A stretch of DNA of 36,648 nucleotides, taken from Stentor roeselii (taxonomy: Eukaryota; Ciliophora; Heterotrichea; Heterotrichida; Stentoridae). The DNA is taken from positions 1-36,648 of the forward strand of contig RSEH01000359.1 in assembly GCA_006503475.1 (NCBI GenBank). The letters run 5' to 3'. The notes under the pieces were generated by a model. That model made no database searches, was not told the DNA's origin, and saw only the letters and a program-made list of their open reading frames with translations. Of the stretch, positions 26,074-33,682 are shown piece by piece; the stretch's first letter is position 1; every line of letters starts with the position of its first letter. The translations under genes were made by a program, and so were the position numbers.

Positions 26074-29000
26074 TCAATTTCTTCTTAAATTATGAATCAA
26101 ATTATCAACTCTTCTAAAAGTGTTGTTAAGAGCAGTGTCGATCTCTTCATTGAACTTGTCATCAGCTTCGGAATCTGTGAGTTTCAAGCTGAGCATATCA
26201 CGAATGTATTCAATTTCTTGCTTGTTCTGCAATTCAGGCATCCCTGCAGAAATCATTAGTTTAAAAAAATTCATAAGTCGCCTTCCATGTTTTCTGACAA
26301 GGTTATAAGCGGAATGACAGTGATTTCGGAATTCTTTGAATAAATCTGCATCAATGCCTCCCATCGCATGAGCCATTTCAAGGGTGAGGACAAAATTACT
26401 TCTTTCTCTTTGAATTCCGAATTTTGTTTTAAAGTTGCCTAAAAAATGGCCGAAGTCGATGTGAAATAAGTGTCCTGTGTTTGTTATCATTATGTTTCCG
26501 TTGTGCCTGTCTGCGATTCCTAAGACGTAACTTGCCACACAGTAACCTGCACAGCTTCTTACGAAGTTTTGGAGGGCTAGGTTTCTTTGTTGAGTATCTG
26601 GGTTGCATTCTGTGATGTAGTCTAAAATTGTGTTTTTTTTTAAGGCTCCGAGTTTTCCACCGTATTTGGTTTGGATGTCTGAGGTTGTCATTGAGTTTCG
26701 AACGCATTCGATCATGCCTGACTGGTCACCAGTCACCACAACACGGTAAGTCCTCATACGAAGATCCAGTCCATTATCAAGCCAGATAGTATCCATAACT
26801 TTAATCATCTGAAGTGTAAGAATATCCTGTCTCAAATCATCTCCAACTTTAAAAATCACAGGAATTTCTCCTTCACCAAAACTTTTCATCTCCATCCACA
26901 AGGGCATCTTTTTCGAGTTCATAACTTTACATCGACTAGCCAAAATCCCATTACTTTCCAACCCACAATCAATAGGCAACGTGCAAGCTCCTGGAAAAAA
27001 ATCATTTTCATTCAAAAGTCCCTTAAGCACCTTCTGCCTTTCTTCAAAGTCCTTCTTTTCCAATTTATTTCCCAAGTCCTGCAAATACCTGACAAGTTTA
27101 ACCTCATCAAGAAGTTGATCTCGAAAGTTTCCACAAAGCATTAAAAATTGTTCTAAAACAAGTCCAAACCTTTCAGCAGTAGCTTTAACATGGAGTTGTC
27201 CTCTTAAAGCCCAGAAGAAAGAATGTCCTACAATCTGAGGACATTGCAAAGCCCTTTCAATTAGAAGTTCTCCTAAAGCACTAAAGTGACAAGTTTCAAA
27301 GCAAAGTGCCTGGACAAGCTGAGGCATGTAAAGAGCGAAGTCCTCGTTAGATATGCGAGAAATGTGCTGAACACAGTAAAGTCTTACTTGCTCATCAGCG
27401 TATTCCGGGTTAAGTAAGGAAAGCATGTCTTCAAAGGACATTTTTTTCCATTTTAAAAGCATTTTATGAGCTTCTCGCACTTGTAAAGGCCTTACCCAGT
27501 CGATCGCTCGAAGAAATAACTGAAGAGCCATTGGAATACTGCTGTAATGTTTTCGACAGATAAGCAACACCCGCCGGTCTTCTGAAGAAAGCGACTCTAA
27601 AGGGTCTTTAAGCAGGATTTGCTCAAGATTCGCCAAGTCCTCAATCTGTGGATTTTCCTTCAAGAGTTTCAGGTCTTTCGCGTCGGACTCATCAGTTTTT
27701 AATGATTCAGGAGAAGAAAGTCGTGATTTTAAATCATTTAAAAACTTCGAATGTGATTTCCCTGAATGCACTCTTGGTGAAATTTTAAGAACTTTAGAAG
27801 ACTTACATCCGAAAAGAGACTTTAAGTAAGTTTCTTCTTTTAAGCTCCAGACTGGAACATCTGAAAATGAATCAAATTCCACAAAAAGTCGAGCATTGGT
27901 CAAGTACTTCACGTTGCAGTTGATATCTGGAGTCTCTTCATATTGATTCACTCCCCAAAACTCTTGCATGCAGGCCAGTCGATGTTCAACTCGATAAAAC
28001 GGCCAAAGTCTCAAAGGAACTTTTCCCATTCTCAAAGCGCCTTGCTCATCAAAGAGACTTTTAACGGCACTTGCGATTAAAAATGTTTCACCTGTTTTAG
28101 AAACTGCGAAAACGTTTATTCCTAAACGGGTTTCTTTAGGAAGATGACTCAGGTGAATGGGGAAGTTTATCCAGTTTGAAAGTCTTGCGTTAAAAGTGAA
28201 CGGGCAGTACTCGCTTTGAATCTTGCAGCCTTCAATTATTTCATCGCCGTAAACAAGCATCAGGTCAAAGCTGAGTAAATAAGGGGCGAAGGGCAAGTTG
28301 AACTTGTTGGTCAGTTCGTTTGCTGCAGAGTTGCTGTTGTGGTGGTTTGAGTAGTTTGAGATGTTTTGGGAGATTGAAGCGGCTTTTGTTATTGCTCTTG
28401 ATTTGGATTTTATTAGAATTATGCTTTGACGACGGTCTTCGATTGTACTTTTTTTGGATGTTTTAGAGTGCTTTTTGTCGACTGATTTCTTGCATGGGTC
28501 TAGAAGGTAACCCGGCTGTTCCGTTCCATTCTTCAGTGCATTCCCTTGAAAAGCATCAATAAAAACCTTAAAAAACTCTTCAACTCCCAAGATTTTCACC
28601 CTAAACGGCCAGTCAATTTCCCCAGTAAAAGTTTTTGACCCGTTCGTGACTCCTGCCAAGAGTTGAGAAGTTTTTTCCATTCTTTCCTTCAAAGGTTTAT
28701 GTGACTTAAGTGCAAAGACCCTGGGAGCCGTGAGGATTGGAGAGTTTTTTTCAGATCCTGGGGAGTAAAACATAAGAAAACTCGAAACTTGCACCTTTTG
28801 GTCATCATCCGAAAGAAACTGTGGAAAGTTTTCCGAAGTCTTTTTCGGAATTTCCGAAAGTTTCAATTGTAAAACATGAAGTCCTCTCAAGCAATCTCTG
28901 ACACTTTGATAGAAAATAAATGGAAGGGCTTCTGAAAGGAAATCTCTTCTTCCTAGAACCTTCAAAGCGAAGATATTAAAATTTTCTTTCGGAGTAATGA

Positions 29001-29511
29001 AGATATTTAACTCATCTCTCAGCTTTTCCTTCAATTTTTTAATAGTTTCCTGCACATTTGAAACTAAAGAACTCCGAACCACGATGATTTTTTTCGCTTG
29101 TTTCAAACAAACTCCAGCATTTTCTTCAAAATCTTCATAGTCCTCAATGTCTGAAGGGTAATCTTGAGTTAAATAGTCAGACACGTCGATTGATAAGGAA
29201 ATTTCAGTCACTTCTGCGAAAGCTGAGCCGAGTTCTTTACTTGAGATAAAATTTGGAGTTAAACTGCATTCTGGATGAAGAAGATACTGCCAGATCGCTC
29301 GACGACGGTAGTTTTGGGCTTCTTCAGTCTCGAAACTCCAGTGAGTTGCTTCAAAGCCTCTTAGAATTTCGAGCTTTTCGATTTCTTGGTCGATGCGATG
29401 CTTGTTTTCTGAAGTGATTTTTTCTGCTGGAGATACTTGGTTGGTTTTTAAGTCGTATTTGAAAAAAGTTCTAAGGCAAGGGTCGAGGAAGAGTACAGAA
29501 TTTTTTTCCAT
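26074..29511 (-). CDS. Class I phosphoinositide 3-kinase catalytic subunit (p110-like)
   Basis: 1145 aa, ATG start, TGA stop. Domains in order: N-terminal region about 1-135; Ras-binding-like domain about 140-220 (KIIVVRSSLVSN, FALKVLGRRDFL); C2 about 300-510; helical PIK domain about 625-800; lipid kinase about 860-1120. Kinase motifs: ATP lysine near 888 in VIFKVGDDLRQD; catalytic loop GIADRHNGNIM (near 1001); HIDFGHF; and an activation loop continuing GNFKTKFGIQRERSNF. The Ras-binding plus C2 plus helical layout and the basic activation loop (RERSNF, like RER in class I) indicate a PI(4,5)P2 3-kinase rather than Vps34. It would make PIP3 at membranes for motility or endocytosis signalling. 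No intron was needed to read it. The EF-hand gene follows after 11 nt. Confidence 0.94.
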   Translation of the reverse strand: MEKNSVLFLDPCLRTFFKYDLKTNQVSPAEKITSENKHRIDQEIEKLEILRGFEATHWSFETEEAQNYRRRAIWQYLLHPECSLTPNFISSKELGSAFAEVTEISLSIDVSDYLTQDYPSDIEDYEDFEENAGVCLKQAKKIIVVRSSLVSNVQETIKKLKEKLRDELNIFITPKENFNIFALKVLGRRDFLSEALPFIFYQSVRDCLRGLHVLQLKLSEIPKKTSENFPQFLSDDDQKVQVSSFLMFYSPGSEKNSPILTAPRVFALKSHKPLKERMEKTSQLLAGVTNGSKTFTGEIDWPFRVKILGVEEFFKVFIDAFQGNALKNGTEQPGYLLDPCKKSVDKKHSKTSKKSTIEDRRQSIILIKSKSRAITKAASISQNISNYSNHHNSNSAANELTNKFNLPFAPYLLSFDLMLVYGDEIIEGCKIQSEYCPFTFNARLSNWINFPIHLSHLPKETRLGINVFAVSKTGETFLIASAVKSLFDEQGALRMGKVPLRLWPFYRVEHRLACMQEFWGVNQYEETPDINCNVKYLTNARLFVEFDSFSDVPVWSLKEETYLKSLFGCKSSKVLKISPRVHSGKSHSKFLNDLKSRLSSPESLKTDESDAKDLKLLKENPQIEDLANLEQILLKDPLESLSSEDRRVLLICRKHYSSIPMALQLFLRAIDWVRPLQVREAHKMLLKWKKMSFEDMLSLLNPEYADEQVRLYCVQHISRISNEDFALYMPQLVQALCFETCHFSALGELLIERALQCPQIVGHSFFWALRGQLHVKATAERFGLVLEQFLMLCGNFRDQLLDEVKLVRYLQDLGNKLEKKDFEERQKVLKGLLNENDFFPGACTLPIDCGLESNGILASRCKVMNSKKMPLWMEMKSFGEGEIPVIFKVGDDLRQDILTLQMIKVMDTIWLDNGLDLRMRTYRVVVTGDQSGMIECVRNSMTTSDIQTKYGGKLGALKKNTILDYITECNPDTQQRNLALQNFVRSCAGYCVASYVLGIADRHNGNIMITNTGHLFHIDFGHFLGNFKTKFGIQRERSNFVLTLEMAHAMGGIDADLFKEFRNHCHSAYNLVRKHGRRLMNFFKLMISAGMPELQNKQEIEYIRDMLSLKLTDSEADDKFNEEIDTALNNTFRRVDNLIHNLRRN

Positions 29512-29664
29512 TATTATTTCATGTTTATTAGAAAAAAACCTGTGAAAGACGTTTTTTCAGAAATTTTCTTTGAGTATCTAAAAATTATGATAAATCTTTC
29601 TGAAGAGTAGAAAGGTTTGACAAAATCCTTCCACCTTCATTAATTCCTAAAATCCTAATAAACA
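29512..29664. promoter_or_regulatory. Short divergent promoter region, PI 3-kinase and zinc-finger gene
   Basis: 153 nt between divergent ATGs. It is AT-rich with no motif I can name, but it must serve transcription of both genes unless signals lie inside the coding regions. Confidence 0.4.
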
Positions 29665-30069
29665 ATGAAAACCCATTCAGAATCCGACTCACTAGCCCCA
29701 TGCGAGGTCTGTTCAAAAGTCTTCAAAGAAAAGCACAAGTTAAAACGACATATGATGGTTCACACAGGAGAAAAGCCTTATCCCTGCAGTTACTGCGGCA
29801 AGTCCTTCGCTTTAGAATACAACCTAGCGACTCACGTTCGAGTGCACACAGGAGAAAAGCCTTTCAAATGTTCCCATCCAGGCTGCGGTAAGTCATTTAC
29901 CCAATCCGGCAACTTGAAAACTCACTTAAAAACGAACCATTCAATCGACTCCCCTAAAGTTCAGCAGAAGTCTCCTCCGCCTTCTTCTCCCGAACTTTTT
30001 CCCAGCACGTTCGAGTCGTTCATGACTCGAGCGCTGAGCGAGTTTAGTAAAACTTTAGACACTAACTAA
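29665..30069 (+). CDS. Three-finger C2H2 zinc-finger protein
   Basis: 134 aa, ATG start. Three consecutive C2H2 fingers occupy residues about 13-91: CEVC...HKLKRHMMVH, CSYC...HVRVH and CSHPGC...HLKTNH. They are joined by canonical HTGEKPY and HTGEKPF linkers, which favour DNA binding by adjacent fingers. Finger 3 has the longer CxxxxC and HxxxxH spacings seen in many transcription factors. The short C-terminus (about 95-134) is Pro/Ser-rich. It is probably a sequence-specific transcription factor; the target is not readable. Its last 8 nt overlap the end of the convergent EF-hand gene. Confidence 0.9.
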   Translation: MKTHSESDSLAPCEVCSKVFKEKHKLKRHMMVHTGEKPYPCSYCGKSFALEYNLATHVRVHTGEKPFKCSHPGCGKSFTQSGNLKTHLKTNHSIDSPKVQQKSPPPSSPELFPSTFESFMTRALSEFSKTLDTN

Positions 30070-30997
30070 AAAACGCGTGAGTTGTGCTTTTGGTGAATAA
30101 ATGCGAGTTGTTACCACCCACTGCTCGAGCAAATTCGGAATAGTCCAGATGACCGTTTGAGTCTTTGTCGTATTTTTCGAATAATGAATGGAGTTGAGGC
30201 CCTGTCAGTGATAGGCCGAGTCTTCTGAGACCTGTGTCGAATTCTGAAAGGGAAACATATCCGCTGTGATCGCTGTCGACGAACTTGAAGATTTTTTTTA
30301 AAGCGTTTTCTTCGGTTTCTATGGATGGCATCCGTAGACGCACTTTTTCTTTGATTTGGATTTCAAGGTTCGCCAGGTCTTGCTGAGCGTTGGTGACTTG
30401 TTCTTTTACATCCCATACGCATTCCATCATTCTGATGAAGGAGTTGTCATCAATCGGATAAGCCGCTGAAATTTCACGATGCGCTTTAAAGAACTTATCA
30501 CGAGTCACGACAGTATCAGGGTTCAAAGAGTTTCCATCAAAGACATCTAGAAACTTCGAGATAATCTCTTCTTCAGTCTTCAAACCACTGGCGACTGACG
30601 GATGATTCCTTGCTCGGTAGCTTCGGAAAAGACTTGAAAGGGTCAAAGCTCCTGATGATGACAAACGGCTGAAGACGAACTCGACGATTGATGATCGCCG
30701 AGGCGTAAGAGGCGGCACTAATGTTTCATAAACTTCTTGATAGGAAAGCTTTCCATCATGGTTCTTGTCGAAGTGCCACATCAAGTAGTTCACATCTTGC
30801 CGAGATAGAAAAATTCCACTTTTGTTCAAGAGTGACTCAAACTCTGAACGGTCTAAGTAACCGCTTTGGTCTTGGTCTGAATCTAAAAATGTTCGCAGAA
30901 GACGCTTTCCTGAAGACTCTCCTCGGTTTTTTAGTTGCATTTGAAGGTTGAAAAGAACTTCTTTTAGAGAGTTTGCTGATTGAGATGTTATTGCCAT
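30062..30997 (-). CDS. Calcyphosin-like EF-hand calcium-binding protein
   Basis: 311 aa, ATG start. Canonical 12-residue calcium loops: residues 41-52 (DQDQSGYLDRSE) and 77-88 (DKNHDGKLSYQE) near the N-terminus, and two near the C-terminus (DSDHSGYVSLSE and DKDSNGHLDYSE). Between them are two segments with EF-like helices but poor loops (SSSGALTLSSLF; VFDGNSLNPDTVVTRDKFF). The pattern of an N-terminal pair, degenerate middle and C-terminal pair resembles calcyphosin/CAPS-type proteins, though the subfamily is not certain. It would act as a calcium sensor. The stop overlaps the zinc-finger gene end by 8 nt. Confidence 0.88.
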   Translation of the reverse strand: MAITSQSANSLKEVLFNLQMQLKNRGESSGKRLLRTFLDSDQDQSGYLDRSEFESLLNKSGIFLSRQDVNYLMWHFDKNHDGKLSYQEVYETLVPPLTPRRSSIVEFVFSRLSSSGALTLSSLFRSYRARNHPSVASGLKTEEEIISKFLDVFDGNSLNPDTVVTRDKFFKAHREISAAYPIDDNSFIRMMECVWDVKEQVTNAQQDLANLEIQIKEKVRLRMPSIETEENALKKIFKFVDSDHSGYVSLSEFDTGLRRLGLSLTGPQLHSLFEKYDKDSNGHLDYSEFARAVGGNNSHLFTKSTTHAFFS

Positions 30998-31476
30998 TTA
31001 TTTGAAGTTATTTGAGTTTGGAGGTGTGACTGGAAGTTTAGAAGGTTGGATTGGGTGAAGAAATTTAGGAGATTAGGATGATTTATGATTAATTATAGTA
31101 GTCTGATATGAGGATCATCAAATTTTTATAAATAATCATTATCAAGACTCATTCAAAATTTTGTACTAGAAATCTTAAGATGCTAAACTAATCAGTGATA
31201 ATCACCTATTTCCCTAAAACAATCAAATAATTTCTCATCATCTAAAAAAAATTATTAAAAAATCCAGTCACTCCCTGAACTTCAAACAAATAAACCAATC
31301 ATCACTCTTTCCATCCCCCAAAAAAGCCTTCCTAAAAATTTCCTCTAAAAATTTCCCTAAAAATGTCCCTTCAATCAAAAAACTCAAAATTTTTCAATCA
31401 GCCAATAAAAATGCAGATATTTTTCCAATAGGATAAAAAAATCAATTTAAATAGCGAGTCATCCTCCACTATTATA
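30998..31476. promoter_or_regulatory. Divergent intergenic region, histone H4 promoter
   Basis: 479 nt between the EF-hand gene (minus) and histone H4 (plus). CCAAT pentamers lie at 31295-31299, 31402-31406 and 31425-31429, all on the H4 strand, and a TATA-like tttaaatag lies at 31446-31454, about 25 nt before the H4 ATG. CCAAT plus TATA is a usual histone promoter arrangement, so assignment to H4 is reasonable inference. Confidence 0.5.
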
Positions 31477-31800
31477 ATGAAAACCGGTGGAAAAGGAGGC
31501 AAAGGAGGCAAAGGACTCGGAAAAGTTGGAGCGAAAAAGCGACATAGGAAGATCGCACGTGAAAACATTCAAGGAATCACCAAACCTGCCATTAGAAGAC
31601 TTGCCAGAAGAGGAGGAGTCAAGAGACTTTCAGGACTTGTCTACGACGAGACTAGAAACGTTCTGAAGTCCTTTTTGGAAGGAATTGTCAGAGACGCAGT
31701 CACTTACACAGAACATGCCAGAAGAAAGACTGTCACTGCTTTGGACGTTGTTTACGCGTTGAAGAGACAAGGAAGAACCTTATACGGATTTGGAGGTTAA
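31477..31800 (+). CDS. H4: Histone H4 with an altered N-terminal tail
   Basis: 107 aa against 102-103 in most eukaryotes. The core is unmistakable: [53 protein letters not shown] at the end. Differences are concentrated in the tail, which starts [21 protein letters not shown] instead of the usual [16 protein letters not shown], so the Ser1-Gly-Arg3 motif is missing and about four residues are added. Core substitutions are mild. No intron is present. The 3' flank lacks the animal-type histone stem-loop sequence, as expected if mRNAs are polyadenylated. Its end faces the NOXRED1-like gene 125 nt away. Confidence 0.98.
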   Translation: MKTGGKGGKGGKGLGKVGAKKRHRKIARENIQGITKPAIRRLARRGGVKRLSGLVYDETRNVLKSFLEGIVRDAVTYTEHARRKTVTALDVVYALKRQGRTLYGFGG

Positions 31801-31925
31801 CTAAATTTAAACACTTCAATTTTCTTTAATTTTGATTAAAAGAGATTATTCAAGAGAAAACATTGAAATTTTTTATCATTTTAGATGAAATCATGTAAAT
31901 TTTCAACTTTTTCTGAAAAATTTTA

Positions 31926-32744
31926 TTAATTCACTAGTTTATATTCTTCTAAAATTTCTCGAATTCTCGTCGCTGGTTTCTGATGATCTCCATAAAAAAA
32001 CCGATGAATTTCTTCAGCAACCACTTCTTGTCCCTTAAAAGCGAGATTAAAAACTCTAACAACATCATCATAAGACACAGAACTTTCAATGATTTCATGA
32101 AGTAACTCAAAGCAGTTATTCAAAGGCAGTTCATCTTCTCCAGTATGATCAATCGTAATCCCTATCATATCAACATCTAAATTCAACCTAATAACAATCG
32201 GGTAACTTTCAATCATCTGAACCAGTTTCAACTGAGGAGTTCCTGAAACAATAGAAAAAACAAGAGTTTTTGGATGACTTTCTTCTTCAGTGAAATTAAA
32301 AATTCCTTCAGACTTGCTTAGAAGTGGTGCCCGGATATTAGAAGTCACAGTTTCTAGCTGATGAGGAAGACAAGCAATGATAATCAAGTCACATTCAGCA
32401 GCAAGTTTTTCATTATCCCAAAAGACCTGAATTCCTAAGTCCAAATACTCAGAATGCCGCTCAGGACATCGTGTTGACACTAAAATATTTTGAATGGGAA
32501 CTAGTTGCTGACGAATCAATTCTGCTAAAATCGTTGACCCGATATGTCCTAATCCGATTATCCCGATTTTCAAGTCATCTGAGGACTTTTTGAATGAAGA
32601 GTAAAGAGTTTTGTAAGAAAGTGAAAAAAAAGTACAGATTTTTGAGATCAGTGTTCGAACGATTTGAGATGTGATGTAAAGTCGACGAAGACTCGGGTTT
32701 GGAATAAAATCCATGATCATGTCTCTTGAGAGGAAATGAGTCAT
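31926..32744 (-). CDS. NOXRED1/pyrroline-5-carboxylate reductase-like oxidoreductase
   Basis: 272 aa from the first ATG. A Rossmann nucleotide-binding motif IGIIGLGHIGSTILAELI (GxGxxG) lies near residues 60-77, followed by VSTRCPE, LGIQVFWDN and LIIIACLPHQL, the order seen in the NADP-binding domain of NOXRED1 and ProC-like reductases. The second domain is short and does not show the full ProC dimerisation region, so catalytic activity is uncertain. The N-terminus overlaps the start of the divergent CFAP97D-like gene by 9 nt if both first ATGs are used; Met9 or Met11 (about 32720 or 32714) would remove that overlap and fits a region before the Rossmann fold that is not conserved. Confidence 0.8.
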   Translation of the reverse strand: MTHFLSRDMIMDFIPNPSLRRLYITSQIVRTLISKICTFFSLSYKTLYSSFKKSSDDLKIGIIGLGHIGSTILAELIRQQLVPIQNILVSTRCPERHSEYLDLGIQVFWDNEKLAAECDLIIIACLPHQLETVTSNIRAPLLSKSEGIFNFTEEESHPKTLVFSIVSGTPQLKLVQMIESYPIVIRLNLDVDMIGITIDHTGEDELPLNNCFELLHEIIESSVSYDDVVRVFNLAFKGQEVVAEEIHRFFYGDHQKPATRIREILEEYKLVN

Positions 32745-33311
32745 TTTTATGAGGCTTATAATATGAATGCGCCGTTGTATATTATTAAAAACTTGGGAGT
32801 TGACAGGTACTCCAGGTATACAATGGACTTACATTTAAATCGACTTCAGGTTATTAGAGGAAGGAAAAATCAACATGTGTTCAATACTCCTTCACCTACC
32901 AATAAAAGTTGCAAAGGAGTTGAAGAAAGTAATTGAAATTTAGGGAAAAAAAAGCAAATTGATAAACAAAATCTCGTGATTTATCAGAAACTTTCTAATG
33001 TTTCTAGTCATCATGCAAGCTCTTCTTTGAAAAATGGGAAATCCGCCAGAATGAACTTTAAGAGTAGTTATCAGATATATAGGGAAAATCAGGAACGGAA
33101 AATTGCTGCTGAAAATGAACAGATTGTTAAAAAACTCACTGATGTTAAACCTGCTGTTCAGAAAAAAACTCTGGATGAGGAATATCTTGAGTTTAAAAAA
33201 AGGAAAAGAAGACTTTTGAAACTTCCTAAGTTAGAAGAAGTTAGTGAAATTTGGCAAAGTAAAGGGAGTTTAACTAGCAAGACACCGGGTTTTAATAATA
33301 AATTACCCTAG
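32736..33311 (+). CDS. CFAP97D1-like (hemingway family) ciliary protein, one 15-nt intron
   Basis: Splicing out 32929-32943 joins two frames into 186 aa. The joined protein matches the CFAP97/KIAA1430 layout: a helix beginning KKQIDKQNLVIYQKLSNV, a polar linker, then NFKSSYQIYRENQERKIAAE with NEQIVKKLTDVKPAV and a basic LEFKKRKRRLLKLP. This corresponds to the NK-E-N-L, R..R...I..EN..I..RL...KP order of CFAP97D1, a sperm and ciliary axoneme protein. Neither exon alone shows this. The first ATG overlaps the divergent NOXRED1-like start; Met10 (32763) is an alternative. The 3' flank carries an 80-nt tandem repeat. Confidence 0.8.
32929..32943 (+). other. 15-nt spliceosomal intron
   Basis: Sequence gtaattgaaatttag: GTAA start, TAG end, A at position 10. 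It interrupts a codon after its first base (a|gg, phase 1). Retention gives TGA within three codons. Removal opens the downstream frame, which otherwise has no ATG at its beginning, and yields a CFAP97-type protein. Confidence 0.87.
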
Positions 33312-33682
33312 GGTAATCAATTTAATTATCATCTGTGAGTGATTTTAAGATTGTTTAGGGAAGGTTTAATGATAATTTCTAGGAAAAATAGAAAGTTTAT
33401 AATAGTTTTATTATTTGATGAACTTTTTATTGGTTTTGTTCTCTTAATGTAAATAATTTCTAAGAAAAGTATAAACTTTACAATAGTTTTATTATTTGAT
33501 GATCTTTTCATCAGTTTGTTCTCTTGTTGTAAATAATTTCTAAGAAAAGTATAAACTTTATAATAGTTTTATTATTTGATGATCTTTTATTGGTTTTGTT
33601 CTCTTAATGTAAAATCATAATCTTCAGTAACCTGATCAATTCAGATCAAATAAATGAACCTTTAAATATCAAATAAACTTAA
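33312..33682. other. Spacer mostly made of an 80-nt tandem repeat
   Basis: 371 nt between two plus-strand genes. The repeat listed separately covers 33372-33612; the about 70 nt before the WD40 ATG are AT-rich and probably leader or promoter. Confidence 0.6.
33372..33612 (+). repeat. 80-nt tandem repeat, three copies
   Basis: Copies at 33372-33452 (81 nt), 33453-33532 and 33533-33612 (80 nt each). Each starts ataatttctaRgaaaa and contains atagttttattatttgatga and ttgttctcttRDtgtaa. The second and third copies are the most similar; the first differs mainly in its first third. Units are contiguous without spacers. The array lies between the CFAP97D-like stop and the WD40 start. Confidence 0.85.

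Noticed and set aside
33372-33612. Repeat array considered as a CRISPR
   Set aside because: Units are contiguous without unique spacers and the window is clearly eukaryotic.
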